Assembly (NCBI GenBank): GCA_041685355.1
Contig: JAWLFY010000039.1
Coordinates: 1 to 34,972, forward strand
Source of the DNA: JAWLFY01 sp041685355
Lineage (GTDB): Bacteria; Planctomycetota; Planctomycetia; Pirellulales; Pirellulaceae
Direction: 5' to 3'
DNA length: 34,972 nucleotides
The position numbers and the translations under genes are program-made. A model generated the notes under the pieces. That model had not been told where the DNA came from. It ran no database searches and worked only from the letters and a program-made list of their open reading frames with translations. This document shows positions 1 through 12,042 of the stretch, in pieces (the stretch's first letter is position 1; each line of letters begins with the position of its first letter).

Positions 1-9
1 ATCAGCATA

Positions 10-85
10 CTTCATTCAACATTCGGACATCGCAGCGATGCCTGAAAAAACCTCGCCGACGCCAGCCCGCAAGCCACTAAAATCG
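10..85. repeat. Imperfect direct repeat, copy A
   Basis: This segment matches 355-430 at about 60 of 76 positions without gaps, by eye. The best conserved core is ATTCGGACATCG followed after a few bases by ATGCCTGAAAA. Bases 1-354 otherwise hold no ORF I can support: the short reading frames here have no recognisable features. Copy A may be the edge of a dispersed element or a decayed duplicate of the leader in front of the gene at 462. Confidence 0.5.
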
Positions 86-354
86 CGGAAGAGCCCTCCC
101 CGGCAAATGCTCACAGGGGGGGCGAACACGCTCGGTGCTGCCCAGGCGAGGGGGTTCCTGAGAAGGTTGGGCTTGGTCACCGCAGGCCACAGGTGACGGA
201 ACGATCCCGAGGAAGCGTCGCTTGGGGTGCTTTGAGTCGCTGCGGTGGGTTGAGAAGGCATTCAATCTGAGATTTATCCCAATGGAGGGCGGCTGGCTCA
301 TTGAGTCGCTTAGAACGTAGTTCGCCTCCGTTTTACTTGGTATCGCTCCATGGA

Positions 355-430
355 CTTCATTAACTATTCGGACATCGGAGCAATGCCTGAAAATCCTTCG
401 CGGACGTCAGTCGGCGAGCCGCTTAAATCA
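355..430. repeat. Imperfect direct repeat, copy B, upstream of the gene at 462
   Basis: This is the second copy of the ~76-bp repeat (copy A at 10-85). It ends about 30 bases before the start codon at 462, so it may lie in the promoter or leader of that gene. Both copies can be read as similar short peptides (SDI-AMPE core), but no convincing gene follows either copy in that frame. A leader or regulatory duplication and a dispersed repeat are both possible. Confidence 0.5.
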
Positions 431-461
431 TTGACGGGCCTTTCGAGGCAAGGGGGACGAG

Positions 462-1460
462 ATGGCAGTGGAATCATTTCTCGTGCGGCACTTGACGCAT
501 TTGTCGCTGCTGGCGGTTGTCGTTGTGGCAGCCGTGTCCGGCAGTGGTGCTAGCCACGCCGAGGAACTTAACGACACGGAGCGAAAAGAGGCAGTTCAAA
601 AGCTGCGGGATTACCATGCTTTGTTTAAGGATCGAAAGGTCGAGTTGGATGTGCGAGTTCGCAAAGACCTCCGCCCTGCCGAGAACGACGGTCCCGCGTG
701 GTATGAGTATCGGATCGTGGCTGCAAACGGGTGGATGTACACCGAGGAAGAGATCGGTCAAATTCTCGGGCTCGGAGGGGGGCGATCGGACGCCAGTTTC
801 ACCCGTAAGACAGTGTTTGACTCGCGCGCCGATCGCGGACTGGATGTTTACGTGCGCGACGACGGAACAATGACACAGGCGGCGCGGATCTGCGATCCGG
901 TTGGCATTCAGCGCCTATCAAGTTGGCGGCTCGCCCAGGCGGTTGGTTGGCTTGGGTTCTGGAAGTCGTGGGGCAACTCTCCGCGTTGGAATGTTGACCC
1001 CGCGGATGTGCTCGAATCGAGTCCCACCGTGCGGCGGGTTCGGACCGCAGACGGTCACGCCCGGCTTGTGGCAAATTTGCTTTTGGAGGAGATCGTTGAG
1101 TGTGAGATGCGTTACAGCGACTTACCCGACGTTCGAATGACGGCGGTGCGGTTGACGGCTCCGAGCTCCGAGATAGCTGGTGAAGTCCGCTATCGTCAGA
1201 ATCCCGACGGATTCCATCAGCCCCACGCGTTTCGCGAGGTCCGACGACGGATCGACCGAACGCCGCCGGAGATCGACCTGGTCGAAGAAGCGATTGTGAC
1301 GCGATTTTCGATGCGATCGCCTGCCGATTCGGAGCCGATGCCGGTTATTGAGATCCCCGACGGTTTGCGGGTTCTTGACGAGTGCTCGGACGAGAAGGGT
1401 GACGATCAGCCTCCCGCACCCTCAGACCAGGTTCCCGCTCCCTCACCGGAGTCGAAGTGA
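462..1460 (+). CDS. Secreted protein of unknown function
   Basis: I do not recognise a characterised family in this 332-residue protein. It begins with a clear Sec signal peptide: a short polar n-region, a hydrophobic stretch at about residues 13-28, and a small-residue cleavage region ending near SHA at about 32. The mature part is mixed alpha/beta in character without membrane segments, and the C-terminus is a Pro/Ser/Asp-rich tail. The ATG at 462 is preceded by a G-rich Shine-Dalgarno-like tract (GGGGGA, 452-457). The stop overlaps the start of the following DUF1559 gene, so the two are probably co-transcribed and translationally coupled. The likely site of action is the periplasm or envelope. 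No function is assigned. Confidence 0.85.
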   Translation: MAVESFLVRHLTHLSLLAVVVVAAVSGSGASHAEELNDTERKEAVQKLRDYHALFKDRKVELDVRVRKDLRPAENDGPAWYEYRIVAANGWMYTEEEIGQILGLGGGRSDASFTRKTVFDSRADRGLDVYVRDDGTMTQAARICDPVGIQRLSSWRLAQAVGWLGFWKSWGNSPRWNVDPADVLESSPTVRRVRTADGHARLVANLLLEEIVECEMRYSDLPDVRMTAVRLTAPSSEIAGEVRYRQNPDGFHQPHAFREVRRRIDRTPPEIDLVEEAIVTRFSMRSPADSEPMPVIEIPDGLRVLDECSDEKGDDQPPAPSDQVPAPSPESK

Positions 1461-2431
1461 TGAGCACAAATTTCGTCCGCCGTCCGAGAACGCTGCGTTC
1501 CGGTCGAACCGCGGCGTTCACGTTGCTGGAATTGATCGTGTCGCTCGCAATCGTGGCAATGCTCGCGGCGCTCCTGTTGATGGCGGTACAACGAACACGC
1601 GAGGCGTCACGACAGGTCACTTGCATGTCGAGCTTGCGGCAACTCGCTGTCGCGTCCGACATCTACCTCACCCGGCACGGCCACTTCGTGTCCAACGGCT
1701 GGGGATACAACTGGGGGCCGGAGGCCGATCGTGGGCTCGGTCCGAAGCAGCCGGCCGGCTGGATCTATCAACTTGCGTTCGAGTTTGATGCTGCCGCGGC
1801 GGAAAGCTTCGCCGACCCGGCGTCTGGCGAGCAGCGACATCCGTATCTGTCTCTCGTCCGCTGCCCGACGCGTTCGGCGCCGACCTTCGGCCCCGTCACG
1901 TCGGGAGTTTCACCGGTGAACTATGACCAGCAGCCGACCGTGCCCAAGACAGACTATGCGATCAACGAAGGGGATTACTACACCCGAACGCGTGGTGGCC
2001 CGGAGGGGCTCGCCGATGAATTCGTCTCGGGATATGACTGGAGCCGTGGGGCCAAAGCGACGGGGATCTCGTATCAACGCAGCCGAGTTCGTCCCGCTGC
2101 GGTTTGCGATGGGCTTAGCCACACGTACTTGATCGGTGAGAAGCATGTCTCCCGCGATTGGTACCACACGGCGGAAGATCGCGGTTATAACTCAAGTTGT
2201 TGGTCGGGCATCGATCGTGATTTGAATCGTTGGACCGCCGGAGCACCGATTCCCGACACTTGGCGCGGCGGGGGAAGTCGCTTCGGTTCGGCTCACCCAG
2301 GGATTTGGCACATCGCCTTTTGCGACGGGTCGGTCCGCAAATTTACCTTTGAGATGAACGGCAAGATTCATCAGATGAACGGCCATTGCTGCGACCGCGG
2401 TTCGGTTCAGGACGATCCCTTTGGCGGATGA
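1460..2431 (+). CDS. DUF1559 prepilin-like protein with H-X9-DG motif
   Basis: This 323-residue protein has a type IV pilin-like N-terminus: a basic leader, then AFTLLELIVSLAIVAMLAALL, with the conserved Glu at position 5 of the mature protein and one hydrophobic helix. It continues as the DUF1559 (SBP_bac_10-like) domain that is greatly expanded in planctomycetes. Near the C-terminus HPGIWHIAFCDG fits the H-X9-DG motif of prepilin-processing-associated proteins. The residue before the cleavage site is Ala rather than the usual Gly. An in-frame GTG at 1457 directly precedes the ATG at 1460, and either could be the start. The start overlaps the stop of the upstream secreted protein. The protein is probably an envelope or pseudopilin-like surface protein; its exact role is unknown. 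Confidence 0.9.
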   Translation: MSTNFVRRPRTLRSGRTAAFTLLELIVSLAIVAMLAALLLMAVQRTREASRQVTCMSSLRQLAVASDIYLTRHGHFVSNGWGYNWGPEADRGLGPKQPAGWIYQLAFEFDAAAAESFADPASGEQRHPYLSLVRCPTRSAPTFGPVTSGVSPVNYDQQPTVPKTDYAINEGDYYTRTRGGPEGLADEFVSGYDWSRGAKATGISYQRSRVRPAAVCDGLSHTYLIGEKHVSRDWYHTAEDRGYNSSCWSGIDRDLNRWTAGAPIPDTWRGGGSRFGSAHPGIWHIAFCDGSVRKFTFEMNGKIHQMNGHCCDRGSVQDDPFGG

Positions 2432-2444
2432 GCGGGTCGCCCGA

Positions 2445-3032
2445 CTACAGGACCCCTTTGGTGCTGGGGATCGCGTCGGATCGGGGATCGTTTTCGGCCG
2501 CCATCCGGATCGCGCGGGCGGTCGCCTTGAAGACGCATTCGGCGATGTGGTGGGCGTTGCGTCCGTGGTGAAGGACGACGTGGAGGTTGCACTTCGCGTT
2601 GGCGGCGAACGACTGCCAGAAGTGTTCGACGAGTTCGCTGTCGAAGGTCCCGATTTTTGGGGCGGCTATCGGGGCGTGATACTCGAACGCGTAGCGGCCG
2701 CCGAGATCGACGGCGGAGGTGACGAGGCACTCGTCCATCGGAAGGGTGAAGTGGCCGTAGCGGCGGATGCCGGCGCGGTCGCCGAGGGCTTGGTGCACGG
2801 CTTGGCCGAGGGCGATCCCGATATCTTCGGCGGTGTGGTGATCATCGACGTGCAAGTCACCCGACGCGGCGACGGTGAGGTCGACGAGTGCGTGTTTCGC
2901 CAACAGGTCGAGCATGTGGTCGAGGAAGCCGATCCCCGAGGTTCGCTCCCCCGCACCGCTTCCGTCGAGGTCGAGGGAGAGCTTGATGTCGGTTTCGCCG
3001 GTCTTCCGATCGATCTGTGCGGTGCGGTTCAT
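2445..3032 (-). CDS. hisB: Imidazoleglycerol-phosphate dehydratase
   Basis: This enzyme catalyses the Mn-dependent dehydration of imidazole glycerol phosphate to imidazole acetol phosphate in histidine biosynthesis, in the cytoplasm. With the ATG at 3032 the protein is 195 residues, the usual length of monofunctional HisB dehydratases. Family motifs are visible in order: the N-terminal RTAQIDRKTGETDI strand, GIGFLDHMLDLLAKH, DDHHTAEDIGIALG (metal-binding His pair), and the second His cluster HHGRNAHHIAECVFKA near the C-terminus. The open frame extends upstream to 3566, but that part is low-complexity Pro/Ser/Arg sequence antisense to the sulfatase leader and is not homologous. No other his gene lies nearby, which fits scattered planctomycete biosynthetic genes. 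It is convergent with the DUF1559 gene (13 bases apart) and divergent from the sulfatase. Confidence 0.95.
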   Translation of the reverse strand: MNRTAQIDRKTGETDIKLSLDLDGSGAGERTSGIGFLDHMLDLLAKHALVDLTVAASGDLHVDDHHTAEDIGIALGQAVHQALGDRAGIRRYGHFTLPMDECLVTSAVDLGGRYAFEYHAPIAAPKIGTFDSELVEHFWQSFAANAKCNLHVVLHHGRNAHHIAECVFKATARAIRMAAENDPRSDAIPSTKGVL

Positions 3033-3130
3033 GGGGCGTTTCGGGGTCGTGGTCCGCGGATGAGGCGTGGAAGGGCGGGGCCGAGTCACGACGGGAAACG
3101 GTAGGTCGAAAGCGATCGGCTGTCCAGTGT

Positions 3131-3247
3131 TGGGAGGGAGGTGGAGGGGAGGGAGGGTGAAGAAGGAGGGGGGAGAAGAGTCGATTGAAACACAGAGGCA
3201 CAGAGGGCACAGAGAGGGACGGGGAGGGGACGGAGGGAGCGTGGGAG
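3131..3247. repeat. Purine-rich tract with G-quadruplex motif and CACAGAGG-type repeat
   Basis: Almost every base of the + strand here is a purine. Positions 3132-3157 contain five runs of three or four G separated by loops of 1-7 bases, which satisfies the usual G-quadruplex pattern. At 3191-3216 there is a short near-repeat built on CACAGAGG/CACAGAGGG/CACAGAGAG units. I have seen this type of motif scattered through planctomycete and other bacterial genomes; that is from memory, not checked. The tract sits in the ~440-bp divergent gap between hisB and the sulfatase, which holds no supported gene. Confidence 0.55.
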
Positions 3248-3474
3248 GTGCCCCGAGGCCTTGGCGCTGTCGTTTTTTGGGTCGCACACTCTGGGGCTTG
3301 GGCCGCGTAGAATGTGGGTTTTCGGTTGTGACGGTCGCGGTTGTTGGTGAGGCCCGATTCGAGCCCTGCTCGGGTGAAGCGAGTTGTGGCGAGCGACCGG
3401 TGAACGCTCGGTTGGAATACGGTCGCTTGCCCGCGTCGCTTTCGGATCTGTCGCACGCCCACCGGGAGATTGTC

Positions 3475-4914
3475 GTGCCAGCGTTGTTTTTTCGAGTTGC
3501 AATTCTTGTGCTCGCGTTGCCCGTCGTTGGGAACGCGTCGGACAAACCCAATGTTCTGTTGATCACTGCGGACGACCTGGGGATCCAGCTCGGTTGCTAT
3601 GGCGATCCGATCGCCAAGACGCCGAACATTGACGCACTGGCGCGGGACTCGGTGCGGTTCGAGACGGCTTACGTGAGCCAGGCGTCGTGCAGTCCTTCGC
3701 GGTCCACGATGTTCACAGGCTTGTACCCACACGGGAACGGCCATTACGGATTGGCGAACGCCGGTGTCGGGTTTCAGGTCCACCAGAAACTGCACGATGA
3801 CTTGTTGCCCAATGTGCTCAGGCGGGCTGGCTACCGTACGGGCATCATCGGCAAGCTGCACGTGAATCCGGAGAACCGCTTTCAGTTTGATATGCGGCAA
3901 AACGACGGGTTCGGGAGCCGCCAGGTCGAAAAGCAAGTGGAGTATGCTCGCAATTTTGTGAGCCGATCGAACGATCGGCCTTGGTTTCTGATGTTCAACC
4001 TGTTCGACCCGCACGTTGCACGAGACCGTCTGCCCGGCGGCGGACGAGGTCCCCAATACTTTCCCGATCAGGTGGAAGGGTTGCCGGATTCGGTCTTGAC
4101 CGCAGAGGACGTTTCGCCTTGGCCTTGGCAGCAGATCGATTCACCGGCACAACGCACCAAGATCGCCGGCTATTACAACTGCGTGCATCGCATCGACGCC
4201 GCGATCGGGATGCTCACGGAGATGTTGCACGAGACCGATCAATGGGACGACACGCTGATCATCTTTTTGGGAGATCACGGAGCACCTTTTGCCCGCGGGA
4301 AAACCAGTTGTTATGAGTCCGGCCTCCGGGTCCCGTTCTTGGCTCGCTGGCCTGAGGTTTCCCAGCCCCATGTCTCGAAACGGCTCGCGGGAAGTGTGGA
4401 CATCTACCCGACGATTCTCGACGCGGCGGGTGCCGACCTACCAGCGGGACTCCATGGTCGCTCGTTGAGGCCTGTTTTGGTTGACTCGGAGAACGCCGAC
4501 TGGCGCGAGACTTTGGTTGCGGAATTCCACTTCCACGGCGCGTCGCCTTTTTTCCCGAGACGCGCGATCACCGATGGCCGTTTTAAGTTGATTCACAACC
4601 TTCGTGCCGGAGAGGCGTCTGCTTCACCGTCGGTTGACGGAGACCAGGCCCACGTCATGGCGGAGCAACTGGAGGCCGATCATCCGGCCCGACAAGCGAT
4701 GCAGCGGTTGCCGGATCCGCCGGAGTGGGAGTTTTACGATCTGAGCGATGACCCCATCGAGTTTGTCGATTTGTCGAGCGATCCGGTGGTGGCCGACGAG
4801 GCGCATCGATTGAAGCAGGCTTTACGCGAATGGCAACGGCGGACCGAGGACCCGTTCACCGACGCTTCGTTCCGCGAAACCGTTGCCAGGAAGTACCGGA
4901 GATCGTCAAACTGA
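3475..4914 (+). CDS. Secreted sulfatase, heparan-N-sulfatase-like
   Basis: This 479-residue type I sulfatase would hydrolyse sulfate esters or N-sulfates of sulfated polysaccharides outside the cytoplasm. The core reads PNVLLITADDLG (metal-binding Asp pair), then CSPSRSTMFTG with Cys72 as the formylglycine precursor, followed by LYPHGNGHYGL, which resembles the SGSH-type branch. GDHGAPFARGK is the C-terminal metal site. The start is GTG at 3475, chosen because GGGAG (3464-3468) lies 6 bases upstream and because translation then opens with a clean signal peptide (ALFFRVAILVLALPVVGNA). The open frame extends to 3067, but that extension runs through the purine-rich repeat. The next gene begins about 25-45 bases downstream. 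Substrate specificity cannot be read from the sequence. Confidence 0.92.
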   Translation: MPALFFRVAILVLALPVVGNASDKPNVLLITADDLGIQLGCYGDPIAKTPNIDALARDSVRFETAYVSQASCSPSRSTMFTGLYPHGNGHYGLANAGVGFQVHQKLHDDLLPNVLRRAGYRTGIIGKLHVNPENRFQFDMRQNDGFGSRQVEKQVEYARNFVSRSNDRPWFLMFNLFDPHVARDRLPGGGRGPQYFPDQVEGLPDSVLTAEDVSPWPWQQIDSPAQRTKIAGYYNCVHRIDAAIGMLTEMLHETDQWDDTLIIFLGDHGAPFARGKTSCYESGLRVPFLARWPEVSQPHVSKRLAGSVDIYPTILDAAGADLPAGLHGRSLRPVLVDSENADWRETLVAEFHFHGASPFFPRRAITDGRFKLIHNLRAGEASASPSVDGDQAHVMAEQLEADHPARQAMQRLPDPPEWEFYDLSDDPIEFVDLSSDPVVADEAHRLKQALREWQRRTEDPFTDASFRETVARKYRRSSN

Positions 4915-4939
4915 ACGGCGAAGACTACAATCCGCGGGT

Positions 4940-6895
4940 ATGAAGAACAGGGATCGAATGAGTGATCGAAAGACATTTGCCGGCGCACGATTTCTCCGCG
5001 GCCCGTTTGCCGCGTTGGCGGTCGTCTTGGTGTTTTTCCAAAGTTCCGGCACGGCACGGTCGGCGGGTCACGCGACGCTTGATGACCACAAGGCGGACGC
5101 CGAGAAATTCTTTCGTAAGCGTGTGACCCCATTTATCAAGACTTACTGCTTGGAGTGTCATCAGAACCGACGCCCGACGGAGGCTGGCTTGAGTTTCACG
5201 CCGGCGCTTCGGAGCCCAGGTGCTGCTGCGTTCAGCGAGAAGTGGAAGAAGGCAGCGGCTCGGGTGAAGGCTCATGACATGCCGCCGGAGGGGTTGGAGC
5301 AGCCGACCGATGAGGAACGTCAGATGTTCCTGGAATGGTTGGATCAGGTCAAATATCTGAGTCCCAAGGATCCGGGGCCGTTTGTCATCCGGCGGTTGAC
5401 CAAGACGGAGTACGGCAACACGCTCCGCGACTTGTTTGGAGTCGATCCGAAGGTTGCCGACGGGTTGCCGGACGAGGTCAGCGGCGAGGGGTATCTCAAT
5501 TCACTCTCACCGCTTCAGCTCGAGCAGTATCTCGCGGTCGCCGATGAGGTGTTGGACCTTGTTCTTTCGCCTGACGATTCGCCGCGGCCGGAGTTGCAAC
5601 AGCGGCTCTTGGGTGAACCTCCGGCGTCGGGGGATGAGGCCCGGGGGACGGCACGAGAGATCGCCGCTTCGCTGACCAGGAAGGCCTATCGTCGGCCTGC
5701 GTCCGATGCCGAGCTCAAGGTGCTTGTGGACGTATTCGACGTGGCGCGCGAGGGCGAGCTCTCCTATCCGGCGTCGCTGCGATTGATGCTCAAGGCGATA
5801 CTCGTCTCGCCCCAGTTCTTGTTCATCACTCCGGCCGAAGGGTTCGACCCGGAGGCGGAGATCGTTCCGCTCGACGATTATCAACTGGCGTCACGTTTGT
5901 CCTATCTGCTTTGGGCGACGATGCCGGACGAGGAGCTGATGGGGTTGGCCGATGCCGGAAAGCTGCACGAGCCGGCGATCCTGGAAGCGCAGGTGAAACG
6001 CATGCTGGAGGATCCACGTTCGCGTGCGTTGTTCGACGGGTTCGCCGCGCAGTGGCTTGGGCTCGGGGACTTGGAGAGCAAGGCGTTTGATCTTTCGAAG
6101 TTCCCAGAAATGACTGGCGAGATGCGGTCGGCAATGTATGACGAAGTGCGTTTGTTTTTTGAGAGTGTCGTCCGGGAGAACCAGAGCATTTCCCGGTTTC
6201 TTGATGCCGATCACACGTTTCTCAACGAACACCTGGCCACGATCTACGGTGAGGAAGAAGCTGTCGCGGGCGCGGAGATGCGGAAGGTCCGGTTGACCGA
6301 TGAGAATCGTGGAGGACTTTTGGGGATGGCGGGTGTACTCGCGGCAACCTCTTTTCCGGACCGCACCAGCCCCGTCAACCGTGGCGTGTGGGTACTCGAG
6401 CAGGTGCTCGGTGATCATGTGCCCGCTGCCCCGCCCGACGTTCCGGCATTGGAGAGCCAGGACCAGCAGTCGGTCGCGGATCTGAGCTTACGCGAGCGGA
6501 CCGAATTGCACCGCTCCGATCCGGTGTGTGCCAATTGCCACCGGTTGCTCGACCCGATCGGGTTCGGTTTGGAGAACTTCGATGCGATCGGCCGTTGGCG
6601 TGATCACGACGAAAACGGTGAGCCGATTGACGCCTCGGGTGAGCTTCCGGGCGGAATCCGTTTTTCGGGGCCGCGAGAGTTGAAGGGGATGATCGCCGGA
6701 CGCCTCGACGAGTTTTCTCGTAATCTGGTAGAGAAACTGTTAGCGTATGCCTTGTGCCGAAAGCTGGAAGGGTATGACGAGATCGTGGTGGACGAGCTGA
6801 CGCGGGAGATCGCTCGGGACGGGCACCGCATGCGGACGCTGGTCACCGCGGTCGTCACCAGCTATCCGTTCACGCATCGTCGAACCGGGGATTAG
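4940..6895 (+). CDS. DUF1587/DUF1595/DUF1592/DUF1588/DUF1585 cytochrome-like protein
   Basis: This 651-residue exported protein belongs to the planctomycete/verrucomicrobial multi-DUF family. After a signal peptide there is a cytochrome-c-like segment with the heme motif CLECH (first Cys at residue 70). Next come DUF1587 (RLTKTEYGNTLRDLFGVD, about 155-175), DUF1595, DUF1592 (ASRLSYLLWATMPDEEL), DUF1588 with a second CxxCH (CANCHRLLDPIGFGLENFD, first Cys at 530), and C-terminal DUF1585 (EKLLAYALCRKLEGYDE). The ATG at 4958 is an alternative start with an AGGGA box 5 bases upstream. This family is usually found beside DUF1552 genes, as here, and the pair presumably works in the periplasm. The biochemical role of the pair is not established. 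Confidence 0.92.
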   Translation: MKNRDRMSDRKTFAGARFLRGPFAALAVVLVFFQSSGTARSAGHATLDDHKADAEKFFRKRVTPFIKTYCLECHQNRRPTEAGLSFTPALRSPGAAAFSEKWKKAAARVKAHDMPPEGLEQPTDEERQMFLEWLDQVKYLSPKDPGPFVIRRLTKTEYGNTLRDLFGVDPKVADGLPDEVSGEGYLNSLSPLQLEQYLAVADEVLDLVLSPDDSPRPELQQRLLGEPPASGDEARGTAREIAASLTRKAYRRPASDAELKVLVDVFDVAREGELSYPASLRLMLKAILVSPQFLFITPAEGFDPEAEIVPLDDYQLASRLSYLLWATMPDEELMGLADAGKLHEPAILEAQVKRMLEDPRSRALFDGFAAQWLGLGDLESKAFDLSKFPEMTGEMRSAMYDEVRLFFESVVRENQSISRFLDADHTFLNEHLATIYGEEEAVAGAEMRKVRLTDENRGGLLGMAGVLAATSFPDRTSPVNRGVWVLEQVLGDHVPAAPPDVPALESQDQQSVADLSLRERTELHRSDPVCANCHRLLDPIGFGLENFDAIGRWRDHDENGEPIDASGELPGGIRFSGPRELKGMIAGRLDEFSRNLVEKLLAYALCRKLEGYDEIVVDELTREIARDGHRMRTLVTAVVTSYPFTHRRTGD

Positions 6896-7057
6896 GCAGC
6901 GATGCTAACTAAACAACGAGCGGAAAACGAATGTCGGCTTTCGCTCCGTGCGAGCTGTATTTCATGAACTTTTGCGGAGCAAAAGTCGACACTAAAAGAT
7001 CGCTCGATGGAGAAGCCGCAGAGCATCTGGTTACCGAAGGTCCTGAAAGGGCATTCA

Positions 7058-8436
7058 ATGAGCAAGAACACGACCCTTGATCGTCGAACTTACCTGAGAG
7101 GTGTGGGAGCCGCGCTCGCATTGCCCCTGTTGGATTCCATGGGCTGGGCAGACGAGAGGGAGGGGAACGCTTCGAAGCCTCCGGTCCGGTTGGGGTTCAT
7201 GTACATGCCCCACGGCGTGATCATGGATCAGTTTTGGCCTGCGGATGCTGAGAGTTTTCTGACGTCGCCGCCACCGGCGCTCGATAGCCTGCGGCCGGTG
7301 CTTGACCAGTGCGTGCTGATGAAGGGCATCTCGGGGGTTTCCAACGGTCCGTACCGGGGTGCTCCTCACGCGCTCGAGCTGTCGACGTGGCTTACGGCGG
7401 CTTTGCCGGACCCGGATAAACGGGACGAGATCAACATCGCGATCTCTGCCGATCAGATTGCCGCCAATTCGTTGGGAGCGTTCACCACGTTGCCCTCGTT
7501 GGAACTGGCGACGATGCCGCAAACGTGGAAGGAGAATCAGGCGGGGCTGAACGAGGCTTATTATTCGCATTGCAGTTTTCGTTCCCCGACCCAAGCGGTC
7601 CCTGCCGAGATCAATCCACGGAACGTGCTGAACCGCCTGTTCAACAAGAAGCAACAAGACGGCGGGCGTGCGTCCACCGGGATGAGCCCTTTGGACCGCG
7701 ACATGTTGGATTTGGTCCTTGGCGGTGCACGGGATTTGCGGCGCACGTTGTCGCCGACGGACCGGCGGAAGTTGGACGAGTATTTGGACAGCGTTCGTTC
7801 GGTGGAACGGCGGATCGCTGCCATCGAGATGCGTCAAAAGGAGGCGGCGATGGAGAAGGCGGGGGTCCGATCAAGCCGTCGCCACGAGTCGGATTCCCCG
7901 CCCATCGAGATCAAGATCCCGGAGGGGGACCGGCGGAGCGAGTACATGCAGGTGATGTGCGATTTGAACGTGTTGGCGTTCCAGACCGACACGACCCGCG
8001 TTTGCACGTACATCGGCTCGACCCCGAACGGTGCGTCATACCCGGAACTCGGTTTCAACGACCAGCATCACTCGACGACTCACCACAACAACCAGGAGGA
8101 GAAGGTCGAGAAGGTCGCCGCGATCACGGCGTTCAATATCGAGCAGTTCGCTTTCATGGTGAAGAAGATGCACGGCTTGCGGGAAGGGGACGGCACGCTG
8201 TTGGACAACTGCATCATGATGTGGGGATCTGGGCTCGAGGACGGCAACAAGCACACCCGTGAGAACCTCCCGTTCATTCTGGCGGGTCGGGGAGGCGGAT
8301 CGATCAAGAGCGGACGTTTTTTACCGGACGTGCAGGGAAACCAGGGCGACTTGCTAACCACTTTGTTGACCTGCGTGGGGATCCCGCTGGACCGTCCGGT
8401 CGGGATCGCGACGAAGCAGATCAACGAGATCATGGC

Positions 8437-8440
<4 letters not shown>
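7058..8440 (+). CDS. DUF1552 protein with Tat signal
   Basis: This 460-residue protein is the usual partner of the DUF1592-type protein encoded upstream. The N-terminus carries a twin-arginine signal (DRRTYLRGVGAALALPLL), implying export in folded form, perhaps with a cofactor. The body shows family features such as GFMYMPHGVIMDQFWP, LKGISGV-type strands, DQHHSTTHHNNQEEK and the late MMWGSGLEDGNKHTRENLPFILAGRGGG segment. The ATG at 7058 was chosen because GAAAGGG lies about 6 bases upstream and because it places the RR motif at the N-terminus. An ATG at 7007 would bury the signal. The stop codon overlaps the end of the convergent ATPase gene by 4 bases. Function unknown. Confidence 0.92.
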
Positions 8441-11208
<2,768 letters not shown>

Positions 11209-11223
11209 CTCTCGCCCGCGATC

Positions 11224-12042
11224 ATGATTCCACGATATGGCGACACGATGCGGGGAGCTTACGACTTGAGGCTTTCGTTGCCCGAGAGCGTTCGCGGGAC
11301 GGTCGCGGAGGTGTCGCCGCGATCGATCCCGGATGCGAACGGGTGGCTTGCGGCGGATGAGCGGAAAGAAATGACGGGTTGGCGTTCGCCACGGCGGCGG
11401 GACGATTGGTTACGGGGCCGTTATCTTGCCAAGCGGCACCTCGTCGAACGGATCGGGGGCTTGAGTTCCGATTGGCGGGACCTCCGGATCTTGACGCGGG
11501 ACGAGTCGACGGGGCGGGGGACGCCCGCGAGGGTATCGATCGCGGGCCAGCGGTGGGCGGGGGCGTTGTCGATTGCCCATGCCGCCGGTTGGGTCGGGGT
11601 CGTGTCGGCGGATGTTGTCGGGTGTCGCGTGGGGATCGACTTGGTGGTCGCGGGCGGGTGTCCGGTCGGGTTCGCGGAGACGTGGTTTAGCGAACGGGAG
11701 CGGTCGGGGTGGACCGAACGGGAGCCGGATATGCCGCTGACGATGTGGGCGGCGAAGGAGGCATGGTTCAAGGCGTCGGGGATGGCGCGGTTCGAGCCGC
11801 GTCGGATGGAATTGGGTCGGGGCTCGGACGGGCGGTTGCGTCCGACTGGTGGTGCTTCGCGAGGCGGGGAGGTGTCGCCCGCGCGGTGTGGGGCGAACGA
11901 AGTTGGCGACTCGAACGGGACCGAATGGGAGACGGGAATCGACCGGACGGTGATCGAAACGGGGCGGGAGGGGCCGATGATCGTTGCGGTCGCTGTGTGT
12001 CGAGTCGGCTCGTTGGGAGTGTGCCGGGAGGCGGGATCGTGA
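11224..12042 (+). CDS. Sfp-type 4'-phosphopantetheinyl transferase
   Basis: This 272-residue protein should transfer the phosphopantetheine arm of CoA onto the serine of carrier proteins, most likely the three ACPs encoded at 27024-28496. The family motifs are clear: VGIDLV (residues 136-141, Mg-binding Asp139) and WAAKEAWFK (175-183, with Glu179 and the two lysines). The upstream LSIAHAAGW matches the Sfp motif around the conserved SxxH. The open frame runs upstream to 10000 antisense to the ATPase, so the start is set at ATG 11224, with ATG 11248 as the alternative. The C-terminal ~60 residues are low-complexity. The stop overlaps the methyltransferase start in GTGA, so the two are translationally coupled. 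Confidence 0.9.
   Translation: MIPRYGDTMRGAYDLRLSLPESVRGTVAEVSPRSIPDANGWLAADERKEMTGWRSPRRRDDWLRGRYLAKRHLVERIGGLSSDWRDLRILTRDESTGRGTPARVSIAGQRWAGALSIAHAAGWVGVVSADVVGCRVGIDLVVAGGCPVGFAETWFSERERSGWTEREPDMPLTMWAAKEAWFKASGMARFEPRRMELGRGSDGRLRPTGGASRGGEVSPARCGANEVGDSNGTEWETGIDRTVIETGREGPMIVAVAVCRVGSLGVCREAGS

Noticed and set aside
2421..3104. 227-codon open frame on the + strand over hisB
   Set aside because: The hisB reading has all family motifs at the right length. The + strand frame has none.
3067..3474. 136-residue upstream extension of the sulfatase
   Set aside because: It translates the purine-rich repeat into low-complexity Gly/Arg/Glu sequence and would place the signal peptide in the middle of the protein.
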